Positions 17,688 through 26,046 of a stretch of 49,317 bases of DNA are shown here, piece after piece (position 1 is the stretch's first letter; every line of letters starts with the position of its first letter). The notes beneath the pieces were generated by a model, which was not told the DNA's origin, did no database searches, and saw only the letters and a list, made by a program, of their open reading frames with translations. Origin of the DNA: Deltaproteobacteria bacterium (GTDB taxonomy: Bacteria > Desulfobacterota > GWC2-55-46 > UBA9637 > GWC2-42-11); the NCBI GenBank assembly GCA_016223005.1, contig JACRPW010000001.1, positions 1-49,317 on the forward strand, written 5' to 3'. Both the position numbers and the translations under genes were made by a program.

Positions 17688-17929
17688 TGTTGCCTCCTTG
17701 CCCTGCGGTCAAAAAATACGGTAACTATTTTCTTTGGCGAAACATGGGGATTTACAACCACATGGAGAATTCGCCCATCATGCTCTGGAATGCTTTTGAA
17801 ATAATGTATATTATTGTCTTCCCCAATATTTTTCCATCCATAACTATCAATGGTTCGCCATACCCATTCTTCATGGATATTGCGTTCTTGCAACATATCT
17901 TGAGCATGTGAGGATAATTTAAAATCCAT
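17684..17929 (-). CDS. DUF4258 family protein
   Basis: An 81-residue protein with the DUF4258 layout: SSHAQDMLQERNI near the N-terminus, an IHYFKSIPEHDGRILHVVV core and KKIVTVFFDRRAR at the end. It is thought to have a BrnT/RelE-like toxin fold, paired with the DUF2283 protein whose gene overlaps its stop codon. It starts 36 bases after alaC. It and the MNT-HEPN pair separate alaC from hom. Confidence 0.75.
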   Translation of the reverse strand: MDFKLSSHAQDMLQERNIHEEWVWRTIDSYGWKNIGEDNNIHYFKSIPEHDGRILHVVVNPHVSPKKIVTVFFDRRARRQQ

Positions 17930-17965
17930 ACGCTTACCAACAAGATATTTCCGCTAACATCATTT

Positions 17966-19144
17966 TTAACCTACCCTCTTCAACGCCCTCTTGATCCCTT
18001 GCGCTGCCTGTCTTGTCCTGTGTTCATTTTCAATCAAGGCTATTCTTACATATTCATCGCCGTATTCTCCAAAACCCACACCCGGCGACACAGCGACCTT
18101 CGCCTCTTTTAATAAAAATTTTGAAAACTCCAGAGAACCGAGCTTTCTGAAAGGCTCTGGAATCCTCGCCCATACAAACATTGTCGCCTTTGGTTTTTCA
18201 ATCTCCCACCCTGCCTGCGCAAAACTCTTAATTAAAACATCCCTTCTAACTCTGTATGTCTCGCAGATTTCATGCACACAGTCCTGCGGACCATTAAGGG
18301 CATGTATAGCGGCAATCTGAATCGGCTGAAACATGCCGTAATCCATATAACTCTTGATTCTTGCCAATGCCCCTATCATATGTTTATTGCCGACAGCAAA
18401 ACCAACCCTCCAGCCCGGCATATTGTAACTCTTTGAGAGGGTAAAGAACTCAACAGCACTATCCTTTGCGCCTGGGATTTGAAGAATGCTCGGAGCCTTA
18501 TATTCGTCAAATACAATATCAGCGTAGTCAAGATCATGGACAACCATCATCTTATGCTCTTTTGCAAAATCAACTATCTTTTTAAAAAACTCCAGATCAA
18601 CAACCTCTGTTGTAGGGTTGTGAGGGAAATTGATTACAAGCATTTTAGGTCTTGGCCATGTCTGCTTTGTGGCAGAGAGAAGGTCTTCAAAAAAATCTCT
18701 GCCGGGTATAAGCGGGATGCTTCTCAAATCGCCGCCTGCAATAATCACAGAATAGGCGTGTATCGGGTATGTAGGATTCGGCGCAAACACAACATCACCT
18801 GGACCGATTATAGCAAGCGCAAGATGTGAAATCCCCTCTTTTGAACCTATTGTTGCAATTGCCTCTGTATTAGGGTCAAGAGCAACATCATACCGTCTTT
18901 TATACCAGTCAGTTATTGCAAGCCTCAGTTTATAAATGCCTTTTGATACAGAATATCTGTGGTTCACAGGCTTCTGGATAGATTCAATGAGTTTATCCAC
19001 CACATGCTTTGGCGTAGGTCCGTCAGGGTTGCCCATGCCAAAATCAATTATATCCTCCCCGCGCCTGCGTGCATCCATCTTCAATTCTGTTGTTATGTTA
19101 AAGACATAAGGCGGCAGTCTTTTTATGCGGTGAAATTCTTCCAT
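17966..19144 (-). CDS. alaC: Alanine-type aminotransferase (AlaC family)
   Basis: A fold-type I PLP aminotransferase of 392 residues from the ATG at 19144, which has GGAG nine bases upstream. An alternative start at 19174 would add residues from repeat DNA. The PLP lysine is Lys238 in [22 protein letters not shown] and [11 protein letters not shown] are typical of the AlaC branch (glutamate-pyruvate type). In deltaproteobacteria this gene usually lies just before hom and thrC, so it may serve the same amino-acid pathway. Here two toxin-antitoxin-like pairs intervene. Confidence 0.88.
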   Translation of the reverse strand: MEEFHRIKRLPPYVFNITTELKMDARRRGEDIIDFGMGNPDGPTPKHVVDKLIESIQKPVNHRYSVSKGIYKLRLAITDWYKRRYDVALDPNTEAIATIGSKEGISHLALAIIGPGDVVFAPNPTYPIHAYSVIIAGGDLRSIPLIPGRDFFEDLLSATKQTWPRPKMLVINFPHNPTTEVVDLEFFKKIVDFAKEHKMMVVHDLDYADIVFDEYKAPSILQIPGAKDSAVEFFTLSKSYNMPGWRVGFAVGNKHMIGALARIKSYMDYGMFQPIQIAAIHALNGPQDCVHEICETYRVRRDVLIKSFAQAGWEIEKPKATMFVWARIPEPFRKLGSLEFSKFLLKEAKVAVSPGVGFGEYGDEYVRIALIENEHRTRQAAQGIKRALKRVG

Positions 19145-19161
19145 AAAATCTCCAAAAATAC

Positions 19162-19234
19162 AGGCTATAGGCAATAGGCTATAGGCTATAGGCTATGTGT
19201 TTTCCTATTACCCATTACCTATTGCCTATCGCCT
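19162..19234. repeat. Two-armed 7-nt repeat between lipA and alaC
   Basis: Arm one (19162-19196) has five units, AGGCTAT, AGGCAAT, AGGCTAT, AGGCTAT, AGGCTAT. Arm two (19204-19231) has CCTATTA, CCCATTA, CCTATTG, CCTATCG, the inverted complement. The lipA stop codon (19215) lies in arm two, and an upstream alternative alaC start lies in arm one. Confidence 0.85.
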
Positions 19235-20108
19235 GTTTCTCTGCATTATACGAACTCCTCACAAACGGCCCTGAATAAACATATTTTAGACCTATTTCTT
19301 TTCCAAAATCCTCATATTCCTTGAAAATATCAGGATGCACATATTCCTTAACTTCCAGATTATTTTTTGTTGGTCTTAAATACTGCCCAATTGTTACTGC
19401 GTCGCATCCAGCAGATTTTAAATCCCTTAAAACCTTTTTAACTTCATCCTTTGTCTCACCCAATCCAACCATTATGCCTGATTTTGTTATAATACCATCC
19501 GACATCTCTTTTGCCGTTTCAAGAACCTTTAAAGACCTTTTGTAATCAGCCTGAGGTCTGACAATGCCATAAAGCGAAGGAACTGTCTCAAGATTGTGGT
19601 TGAATATGTCAGGCAATTCATCCATGACTGCCTTCAAACACCCTTTATCTCCTTTAAAATCAGGGGTTAAGACCTCTACAGAAATGGCAGAAATAGTATC
19701 CTTAATCGCCCTGATTGTCAAGGCAAACTGCATGCTGCCAAAGTCCTTTAAATCATCCCTTGTAACTGATGTTATGACTGCATGTTTTAAGTCCATTTCT
19801 CTTGCAGTCAAGGCAATATTTTGAGGCTCAAGAGGGTCAACAGTCATAGGCAGTGCCGATTTTTCCACACTACAAAAACCGCATGAGCGGGTGCAGATAT
19901 TTCCCAATATCATAAATGTCGCAGTCGGTTTTGAAAAACATTCACCAATATTCGGACACCTTGCAGATTCACAGACAGTATGCAGGTTCCTGCTCCGCAG
20001 CACACTTTTAACACTATGAATACTGCTCGGCTGCCCCATCTTCTTAATAAGCCATGACGGAAGCCGTCCAACACTTTGCCCATCCATAATATTTAAGGAT
20101 ATTATCAC
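19215..20108 (-). CDS. lipA: Lipoyl synthase
   Basis: A radical SAM enzyme that inserts two sulfurs into protein-bound octanoate, giving lipoyl groups for 2-oxoacid dehydrogenases or glycine cleavage. Both [4Fe-4S] sites are seen: the auxiliary CESARCPNIGEC and the radical SAM CTRSCGFC. The conserved end GPFVRSSYNAE is also present. The final residues QAIGNR are encoded by a heptamer repeat. The start is uncertain: GTG at 20108, or ATG at 20087, with no strong ribosome-binding site for either. Length 290-297, normal for LipA. Confidence 0.93.
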   Translation of the reverse strand: MIISLNIMDGQSVGRLPSWLIKKMGQPSSIHSVKSVLRSRNLHTVCESARCPNIGECFSKPTATFMILGNICTRSCGFCSVEKSALPMTVDPLEPQNIALTAREMDLKHAVITSVTRDDLKDFGSMQFALTIRAIKDTISAISVEVLTPDFKGDKGCLKAVMDELPDIFNHNLETVPSLYGIVRPQADYKRSLKVLETAKEMSDGIITKSGIMVGLGETKDEVKKVLRDLKSAGCDAVTIGQYLRPTKNNLEVKEYVHPDIFKEYEDFGKEIGLKYVYSGPFVRSSYNAEKQAIGNR

Positions 20109-20185
20109 CTTATTTTAATAAATACAATTGACTTAACCATACATGGTTTTGTATTTTTATATAAGGTCAATTTTGGAGTTATGCT

Positions 20186-21217
20186 TTAGGAAGCAGGGTG
20201 TATCCTGCCTTTAAGTTGACCGCATGCAGCGGATATATCCCTGCCCTTACTCTGCCTGATAAATGCTGTGTATCTGGAATTTAAGAGGATTTCCTGAAAT
20301 TTTGATACTACCGCATCCGCAGGTCTTTCAAAACACGAATCATGAAATGGGTTAAAAGGAATTAGATTTATCTTACATGGGATGCCTTGTAGAAGTTCTA
20401 TAAGCATTTTTGCATCACTGGATGAATCATTGATACCTTTAATAAGGACATACTCAAATGTTATCCTTCTGTTCTTTTGCAGGGGGTATGCACGACAGTC
20501 ATCCAGAAGTCCCCTTAAAGGATATTTTTTATTAACAGGCATAAGATAACTCCTGAGCGAATCTTCTGCAGCATTTAATGAAACAGCAAGATTGGTCTTT
20601 GTTTCTTTACCAAGTCTTTCCATCATTGGTATTATCCCTGCTGTTGAAACAGTTACCCTCCTTGTGGCAAATGCGAAGCCTTTTGGCTCGGTTAAAATGT
20701 TTAAAAATTTTATCACCTCGCTATAATTTAAAAGAGGTTCGCCCATGCCCATCAAAACTACATTTGTAATCTTTTGACCATCCGCTAGTAGTGATTTGCA
20801 TGCAAACACCTGTTTAGACATTTCAGATACCTTAAGGTTTCTTGTAAAACCCATTTTGCCTGTCAGACAGAATCTGCAAGTCAGGCTGCATCCAACCTGT
20901 GTTGAAACACATAGGGTAAGTCTTTTTTCTTCAGGTATAAGGACACACTCAATAAAGTTTCCATCATGAAGTTTTAAGAGGACTTTTCGTGTGCCGTCAA
21001 AGGAAACCTCTGTTGCAGCAATTTCAGGAATGCTTATGTAAAACTCATTTTTGACCTTTTCCCTTAATCCCTTTGAAATATCTGTCATCTCATCAAAAGA
21101 GGTAATGCCTCTGGAATAAATCCATGCAATTATCTGCCTTGCATGAAATGGTTTTTCTCCTGCTGCAAGAAGATGTTTCTCAATATCTTTTAGTGTAAGG
21201 TCTAAAATGTTTTGCAT
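20186..21217 (-). CDS. rlmN: Dual-specificity 23S rRNA/tRNA (adenine-C2) methyltransferase RlmN
   Basis: A 343-residue radical SAM methyltransferase acting on A2503 of 23S rRNA and A37 of some tRNAs. CSLTCRFCLTG is the CX3CX2C cluster motif. GMGEPLLNY, the KINLIPFNPF segment and the C-terminal methyl-carrying cysteine in DISAACGQL are all in place. It lies between the protoglobin-PsiE gene and lipA, all on the minus strand. Confidence 0.94.
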   Translation of the reverse strand: MQNILDLTLKDIEKHLLAAGEKPFHARQIIAWIYSRGITSFDEMTDISKGLREKVKNEFYISIPEIAATEVSFDGTRKVLLKLHDGNFIECVLIPEEKRLTLCVSTQVGCSLTCRFCLTGKMGFTRNLKVSEMSKQVFACKSLLADGQKITNVVLMGMGEPLLNYSEVIKFLNILTEPKGFAFATRRVTVSTAGIIPMMERLGKETKTNLAVSLNAAEDSLRSYLMPVNKKYPLRGLLDDCRAYPLQKNRRITFEYVLIKGINDSSSDAKMLIELLQGIPCKINLIPFNPFHDSCFERPADAVVSKFQEILLNSRYTAFIRQSKGRDISAACGQLKGRIHPAS

Positions 21218-21275
21218 TTAAAAAGATGAAAGGCAAGTAGTAATGAGCAAAGGGACAAAGGCTGTGTGTAATATA

Positions 21276-22163
21276 TCACGCTTCCAACTTGGCAATAAAC
21301 CAATATACACCGCCGAGAACAGCAACAGCAGCAATCAGGGTCAGTTGTGCCTCAATCGCCTCTCCCTTGAGTGTTGTGATAAGAATCTTTCTTATAACAG
21401 ATACTAATGCAACGCTTATAAAGACCTTTATTGCAAACTTCCCGCCCTTTAGGTGTTTTATTTCAGTATTCAGAAGTTCAATGACAACCCATAAAACAAG
21501 CAGGGAACCCAAGGTGCTTAACAGCCCCTTTTCTATATCACCTTCAAATATATGGCTTACATCATAGACAAAGAGACCCATAACCATTACAGACATTAGT
21601 ATGAGTCCTATGAGTAATAGGAGGTTCAGTCCGTGTGTAAATCTCTTTGCAATCTGAACCATGTAAGATTCTAGTTTTTGGGAGATAAAATAATTTCTAA
21701 GTTCACCCTCAACGAATGAACTTGTCATTATATCAAGGTTTATATCAATTATCTTTGTAAAGGAATTTGCAATCTCCCTTCTTTCTGATTCATCTCTATA
21801 TTCCTTTCTCAATATATCAAGGCAAAAGATTCTGACAAAGTTCATCGCAGCATTGACATAATGCGGTTTGAGACCTATCTTTACATGGGCATAACCTATC
21901 TTTTCCAGTCCGAGAAGGTAACCTTCTTCATAATCCCCTGAAAACAGGTTTGCATACCATTCCTTAAGGGAATGCTGATGCCGTTTTACAACCAATTCAT
22001 CTTTAAGAAAATGGGGTGTTTCTTCAAAGTCCCTTATGTGTTCATAAAACTTTACAGGAAACTCATCCGTATATTTCATCATTACCGGCGCAATATGCGT
22101 AAGGTTCTTTTCATCCCTCTCAAAGAAGTTGTAATGTTTTTTTATATCCCTGATGGATTCCAT
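21276..22163 (-). CDS. Protoglobin-PsiE membrane fusion protein
   Basis: A 295-residue protein in two parts. Residues 1 to about 180 are a protoglobin-type heme sensor: HQHSLKEWYANLFSG is followed by GYAHVKIGLKPHYVNAAM, whose first His is the likely proximal heme ligand. Residues about 185-295 have four membrane helices and the PsiE pattern (ELLNTEIKHLKGGKFAIKVFISVALVSVIRKILI), as in the phosphate-starvation protein PsiE. A globin tied to a PsiE membrane domain suggests a gas- or redox-responsive membrane protein, but the output is unknown. ndk ends three bases upstream. Confidence 0.78.
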   Translation of the reverse strand: MESIRDIKKHYNFFERDEKNLTHIAPVMMKYTDEFPVKFYEHIRDFEETPHFLKDELVVKRHQHSLKEWYANLFSGDYEEGYLLGLEKIGYAHVKIGLKPHYVNAAMNFVRIFCLDILRKEYRDESERREIANSFTKIIDINLDIMTSSFVEGELRNYFISQKLESYMVQIAKRFTHGLNLLLLIGLILMSVMVMGLFVYDVSHIFEGDIEKGLLSTLGSLLVLWVVIELLNTEIKHLKGGKFAIKVFISVALVSVIRKILITTLKGEAIEAQLTLIAAVAVLGGVYWFIAKLEA

Positions 22164-22166
22164 ATT

Positions 22167-22583
22167 CTATCCGCATATCTCCAATGAATTAAAAAAATAG
22201 CCTATTTCAAACACTGCTGTTTCAGGCGCATCAGAACCGTGAACTATATTTGATTCAATAGAATCCGCATAATCCCTTCTGATAGTGCCGGGCATAGCAT
22301 CTTTAGGATTTGTAGCACCCATTAAGTCCCTGTTCTTTTTTATGACATCCACACCTTCCAGCGCCATTACAACAACAGGTCCCGAAGACATGAATGTTGT
22401 AAGGCTGTCAAAGAACGGTCTTGCCCTATGGACTGCATAAAAGCCCTCTGCCTCTTTTTTTGAAAGGCAGAGCATCTTTATTGCTGCAACCTTTATATTA
22501 TTCTTTTCAAATCTTGAGATTATCTCACCGATAAGCCCCTTTTTTACACCATCAGGCTTGATAATAGACAAAGTCCTTTCCAT
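22167..22583 (-). CDS. ndk: Nucleoside-diphosphate kinase
   Basis: A 138-residue NDP kinase equalising nucleoside triphosphate pools. It has the phosphorylated His115 in [12 protein letters not shown], with [11 protein letters not shown] at the N-terminus and [16 protein letters not shown] before the active site. A spacer of three bases to the following globin-PsiE gene indicates co-transcription. Confidence 0.95.
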   Translation of the reverse strand: MERTLSIIKPDGVKKGLIGEIISRFEKNNIKVAAIKMLCLSKKEAEGFYAVHRARPFFDSLTTFMSSGPVVVMALEGVDVIKKNRDLMGATNPKDAMPGTIRRDYADSIESNIVHGSDAPETAVFEIGYFFNSLEICG

Positions 22584-22597
22584 TCATACCTCCGCAT

Positions 22598-22786
22598 TCA
22601 ATGAATTTCTGTTTTACACTTTGGACATATAAATCTATTTTCAATAGCCATATCATAAATAAAACCGGGCAGGAGGAAAAAAAACCATAAAAATATTCTA
22701 AGCACTATCTGTTTCGGTTGTGAAGAAAACCTCTTTGGCTTTCCCTCAAAACTGCATTCAGGGCATTTAATCCAATTTTTATCCAT
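22598..22786 (-). CDS. Small zinc-ribbon membrane protein
   Basis: A 62-residue protein with CPEC near residue 7 and CPKC near residue 55, flanking one hydrophobic segment (IVLRIFLWFFFLLPGFIYDMA). I place the start at the ATG at 22786. The next upstream ATG at 22840 would run into the end of the selenoprotein gene. No functional clue beyond a zinc ribbon at the membrane. It stands between the selenoprotein and ndk in one transcriptional direction. Confidence 0.6.
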   Translation of the reverse strand: MDKNWIKCPECSFEGKPKRFSSQPKQIVLRIFLWFFFLLPGFIYDMAIENRFICPKCKTEIH

Positions 22787-22826
22787 AGAAGAAATATACT
22801 GGCAGCCTGCCAGCAATCTAAATCCC

Positions 22827-23042
22827 TCAAGTGCCTCCAAAACCTACTGTTATTTTATTATCCTCAACAATGACAGGCACATCCCGTTTTCCCTTTGAAT
22901 ATACCAGCATCTCTTTCATGGCATTTTCATCTGCCTTTACATTGAAGTATTTAACATCAAATCCTCTTTTTGCATAATCCTCACGGGCTGCATTTGTGTA
23001 TGGTCAGGTATCTTTCCCAAAGATGAGAACATTTTCTGGCAT
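22827..23042 (-). CDS. Glutaredoxin-like selenoprotein (UXX-type), read through an in-frame UGA
   Basis: A 71-residue thioredoxin-fold protein, visible only when the TGA at 23004-23006 is read as selenocysteine (codon 13). The active site becomes KDTUPYTNAA, a UxxT motif where glutaredoxins have CPYC. REDYAKRGFDVKYFNVK follows, then RDVPVIVEDNKITVGFGGT, with the cis-Pro of VPVIV and the glutathione-site-like GFGG. AGGAGG lies five bases before the ATG. This matches the small UXX selenoprotein family known from deltaproteobacteria. It probably acts as a selenol thiol-disulfide oxidoreductase. SelD and tRNA-Sec in the same window support the reading. It follows apbE on the same strand. Confidence 0.88.
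22971..23006 (-). promoter_or_regulatory. Putative SECIS hairpin of the glutaredoxin-like gene
   Basis: Downstream of the UGA (23004-23006), TGCA at 22989-22992 can pair with TGCA at 22971-22974. CC at 22985-22986 can pair with GG at 22979-22980 around a GTGA loop. The GU in the loop lies about 19 bases after the UGA, within the distance reported for bacterial SECIS elements. The stem is short and imperfect, so confidence is modest. Confidence 0.45.
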
Positions 23043-23101
23043 AAAGGCCTCCTGTCGAATTTTTTGAAATATTATCATTTAATACTAATTTTGCAATATA
23101 T

Positions 23102-24130
23102 TTATTGCCTTTCCATCGTAATCTTTTCTTTTAAACCTGATGAAACCTTTATTCTGCCATCTGCATCTACTATCAATCCTTCAATATCTGGCAGTCTTTC
23201 AATCAAATCCATTCCCTTTTCTGTGCCCATTACAAATACTGCTGTAGAAAGTGCATCTGCCATGACTGCGTCTTTTGCTACAATAGTTACAGATTGTGTC
23301 CATGATACCGGGAAACCTGTTTTTGGGTTCATAATATGATGATACCTTATGCCATCTTTTACAAAAAATCTTTCATAATCCCCTGATGTGGCAACCGCGC
23401 CATTTGATATAGTAATAGTTCCAAGAATTGCATCTTTATTTCTGGGGTGCCTAATGCCTATCTTCCATGGTGTATCCTCATTATCCTGAAATACGAACAT
23501 ATCACCACCTGCATGGACAACCCCTTTTTTAATACCTTTTTTTTTAATTTCATCCACAGCCTTTGCAACAATATACCCTTTTGCAATACCCCCCAGATTT
23601 ATCTGCATACCTTGTTTATTCAGTTTTACTGTTTTTGACTCTTTATCTATGATTATTTGTCTATAATCAATAAGCGGAAGGAGATGTTCAATATCTTTCT
23701 TTGCAGGTGGCAGCGGTTCTCCTTTGTCGTCATTTGTAAAATGCCATGCCTTGCCAAGCACACCCATTGTAATATCAAATGCCCCGTCGGTCATCTCTGA
23801 AACCTTTTTTGCACTTGCAATGACCTCAATAACCTCTTGAGATACCTTTACCTGTTCTCTGCCTGCCTCTCTGTTTGTTCTTGAAACCTCGCTTGCATCC
23901 TGATAATGACTCATAAGAGATTCCAGCCGTTGTATCTCTTTAAAAGCAGAATCTTTGGCATTATTCATCAATTCTATATTATTACCAACAAGGGTAATCT
24001 CAACGATAGTGCCCATTAAGAGTTGGGTGTATTTGATTTGTTCAGGTTTTTTTTTAAGGAGTGATACTGCCAGAATTACAACGACTACGGCAGTAACCAT
24101 GAGATAAGTCAGGGCGGCTCTTTTATTCAT
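23102..24130 (-). CDS. apbE: FAD:protein FMN transferase (ApbE)
   Basis: A 342-residue ApbE with an N-terminal membrane anchor (about 6-25) that places it on the periplasmic side. It transfers FMN to a threonine of target proteins such as Rnf or Nqr subunits. SDGAFDITMGVL-like (TDGAFDITMGVL), LGGIAKGYIVAKAVD and VVHAGGDMF are family motifs, and DALSTAVFVMG lies near the C-terminus. No Rnf/Nqr target is in this window. It stands between the DksA-like gene and the selenoprotein, with 19 and 59 base gaps. Confidence 0.92.
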   Translation of the reverse strand: MNKRAALTYLMVTAVVVVILAVSLLKKKPEQIKYTQLLMGTIVEITLVGNNIELMNNAKDSAFKEIQRLESLMSHYQDASEVSRTNREAGREQVKVSQEVIEVIASAKKVSEMTDGAFDITMGVLGKAWHFTNDDKGEPLPPAKKDIEHLLPLIDYRQIIIDKESKTVKLNKQGMQINLGGIAKGYIVAKAVDEIKKKGIKKGVVHAGGDMFVFQDNEDTPWKIGIRHPRNKDAILGTITISNGAVATSGDYERFFVKDGIRYHHIMNPKTGFPVSWTQSVTIVAKDAVMADALSTAVFVMGTEKGMDLIERLPDIEGLIVDADGRIKVSSGLKEKITMERQ

Positions 24131-24149
24131 CTGGAAGGCATATTAAAAC

Positions 24150-24797
24150 TTAAAACTCTTCTTCCACTTCAGTTTTTTCTATTATGCCAAATCCTGTTTC
24201 TTCTTCGTATTTTCTACGGCAACCATGCTCCCGCTCGTTTTTTGACTTACACTCCACGCAGACCTTTGTAAAAGGCAGCACCTTAAGTCTTTCCTCGCCG
24301 ATAGGTTCACCGCATTCTTCGCATATACCATAAGTGCCGTCTTTAAGTCTTTCAAAGGCGTCTTCTATGTTTGCCAGTTTCTCTCTGTCTCTGTCGCCTA
24401 ATATAAGTGATAGTTCTCTGTCCCTTTCAGTGCTTGCTATGTCATAGATATCACCTATCTCAAATTTTGATGTATTAGTTTCTTCCTTAACCTTCTGGCT
24501 TACATCCATGAGAAGTTCTTCTTTTGCCTTAAACAGTATTTTTGTTATCTGTTTTTCAAAAGGTTCTTTACCCTTTGGACGAGATATACCAGTAGTAATA
24601 GTTGGCTTTGCGGCGGTCAACCTCTGTTTTTTAAAGGGTTCTTTATCCTTTGGGTGTAGTTTGACAGTTTTTTTGACTGCAGACCCTTTTACCCTTCTAT
24701 CTGACTTTTTCTGATTTCCTGTATTGCCTTTTTGCTTTTCAGAAGGTTTCTTTCGTTGTTTGGCAGATTGTTGTTTTTGATTTTTTGAGTTTGGCAT
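24150..24797 (-). CDS. DksA/TraR-type zinc-finger protein with a basic N-terminal extension
   Basis: A 215-residue protein. The C-terminal 120 residues are DksA/TraR-like: a coiled-coil (LADVE-like ANIEDAFERLKDGTYG) and a four-cysteine zinc finger (CEECGEPIGEERL...CVECK). The first ~95 residues are rich in lysine, glutamine and proline, and contain two near-identical copies of PKxKEPFxKQ (about 49-58 and 74-83). DksA proteins bind RNA polymerase and tune stress transcription. The basic extension is unusual and could bind nucleic acid. It is the first gene of the minus-strand run and divergent from the diguanylate cyclase. Confidence 0.82.
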   Translation of the reverse strand: MPNSKNQKQQSAKQRKKPSEKQKGNTGNQKKSDRRVKGSAVKKTVKLHPKDKEPFKKQRLTAAKPTITTGISRPKGKEPFEKQITKILFKAKEELLMDVSQKVKEETNTSKFEIGDIYDIASTERDRELSLILGDRDREKLANIEDAFERLKDGTYGICEECGEPIGEERLKVLPFTKVCVECKSKNEREHGCRRKYEEETGFGIIEKTEVEEEF

Positions 24798-24835
24798 ATT
24801 GGGTTAAGAAGTATACAGAAAAAAAATAAACTGTC

Positions 24836-24879
24836 AATTAAAATTAAAAATTAAAAAATTAAAAATTAAAAATTAAAAT
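24836..24879. repeat. AT-only repeat with an approximate 7-nt step
   Basis: TT dinucleotides in a background of A recur at steps of 6, 7, 8, 7 and 7 bases (AATTAAA units). It lies upstream of the DksA-like gene and before the diguanylate cyclase gene, in the divergent promoter region. Confidence 0.55.
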
Positions 24880-24993
24880 CTTTTCCTTTGGGGCATAAAA
24901 TAGTATAATTTCTGCTAAAGTTCTGTATTTTTTTAGCGATATATAAAATGGAGAGGTATTCGTGTATAATGGGTAGTAAGGGTGTCTGATACA

Positions 24994-26040
24994 ATGCCTG
25001 ATATAAAGATGAAACCTGTTAAAGACAGAGTGGCAGGACAGGACAAAACACCCCTTGTCCACAATGTCTCTATTATTGCAAGGGATACCCTGAAATCCCT
25101 TGTGCTAAAGAATATCCCCATTACCCCTCAAAACTACAAGGAGCAATTTGAACAGTCTGCAAAGAATTTAGGAATGAGTGCTCTACTGGAACTCCTGCCC
25201 GAATGTTCCAATCCTGATGATGTGGGCTATGATGAAAGCGCCATTTCCATTGAAAAAGAGAAGGCTTTATCAGAGATGGCTGAAGAGGCAAAGAAGGTAA
25301 TGGATGAGGTGATGGGGGTTATAGAGTCATTGAAGGACAGGTCAATCAAACAGAATAAAAGTCTGGACGATGATGTGAAGAAGATAGAGAGGATAGATAC
25401 CAATAATGCCGTTATGGAAGTTAAAAAGATATTGATTGGAGAACTTCAAAAGATACAAGAGGACAATACCTCTTTAAAAAGGCAGTTGGATGAAACCACA
25501 AAAGATCTGGAAGATAAAAAGGAGAGGCTTGACAAGGTTAATAAGATGGCAGTTACAGACCCTCTCACCCAGATTCCAAACAGGAGGTCCCTGGACTTAA
25601 GACTCATTCACGAGATAAACCGTGTAAAAAGGTATGGAGGCAGTCTTTCTATTGTATTCATAGACCTTGACCACTTCAAAAAGATAAACGATACTTATGG
25701 ACACTCTGTTGGTGACGAGGTCTTGATAGCATTTGCCTCTTTACTACAAAATCATTTAAGGGAAACTGACTATGCTGGAAGATACGGCGGTGAGGAGTTT
25801 ACCATTATCCTGCCCGGAACAGACAGGAAAGGGGCAAGGATAGTTGCTGAAAGAATCAGAATTGAAATGAAGGAAAAGGCATTTATGGATAAGAAAAAAT
25901 CTATTTGTCTTAAGGTTACTGCCAGTTTTGGCATTACAGAATATAAGGATGGTGACGATGGAAAAACAATTCTGGAGAGGGCTGATTCTGCCCTTTATCA
26001 GGCTAAAGAGACAGGACGGGACAGGATTGAGGATATCTGA
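24994..26040 (+). CDS. Diguanylate cyclase (GGDEF)
   Basis: A 348-residue soluble protein. The N-terminal ~100 residues hold the NIPITPQNYKEQFEQ pattern often seen before GGDEF domains, followed by a long coiled coil (about 90-180). The GGDEF domain has DPLTQIPNRRSLD, the DLDHFKKIND metal/substrate site and an active GGEEF at 265-269. An RxxD inhibitory site (RETD) lies five residues before it, so c-di-GMP feedback is likely. The ATG at 24994 is preferred over a GTG at 24982 because AAGGG is nine to eleven bases upstream. The sigma-54 regulator follows six bases after the stop. Confidence 0.9.
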   Translation: MPDIKMKPVKDRVAGQDKTPLVHNVSIIARDTLKSLVLKNIPITPQNYKEQFEQSAKNLGMSALLELLPECSNPDDVGYDESAISIEKEKALSEMAEEAKKVMDEVMGVIESLKDRSIKQNKSLDDDVKKIERIDTNNAVMEVKKILIGELQKIQEDNTSLKRQLDETTKDLEDKKERLDKVNKMAVTDPLTQIPNRRSLDLRLIHEINRVKRYGGSLSIVFIDLDHFKKINDTYGHSVGDEVLIAFASLLQNHLRETDYAGRYGGEEFTIILPGTDRKGARIVAERIRIEMKEKAFMDKKKSICLKVTASFGITEYKDGDDGKTILERADSALYQAKETGRDRIEDI

Positions 26041-26046
26041 CACAGC

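Noticed and set aside
19162-19234. CRISPR-like array
   Set aside because: Units are 7 bases without spacers; no cas genes in the window.
20140-20170. Sigma-70 promoter TTGACT...TATTTT on the plus strand
   Set aside because: No plus-strand gene follows, and the match lies in a short AT-rich inverted repeat.
22598-22840. Longer start for the small zinc-ribbon protein
   Set aside because: The 22840 start overlaps the end of the selenoprotein gene and adds an unconserved segment; the ATG at 22786 is preferred.
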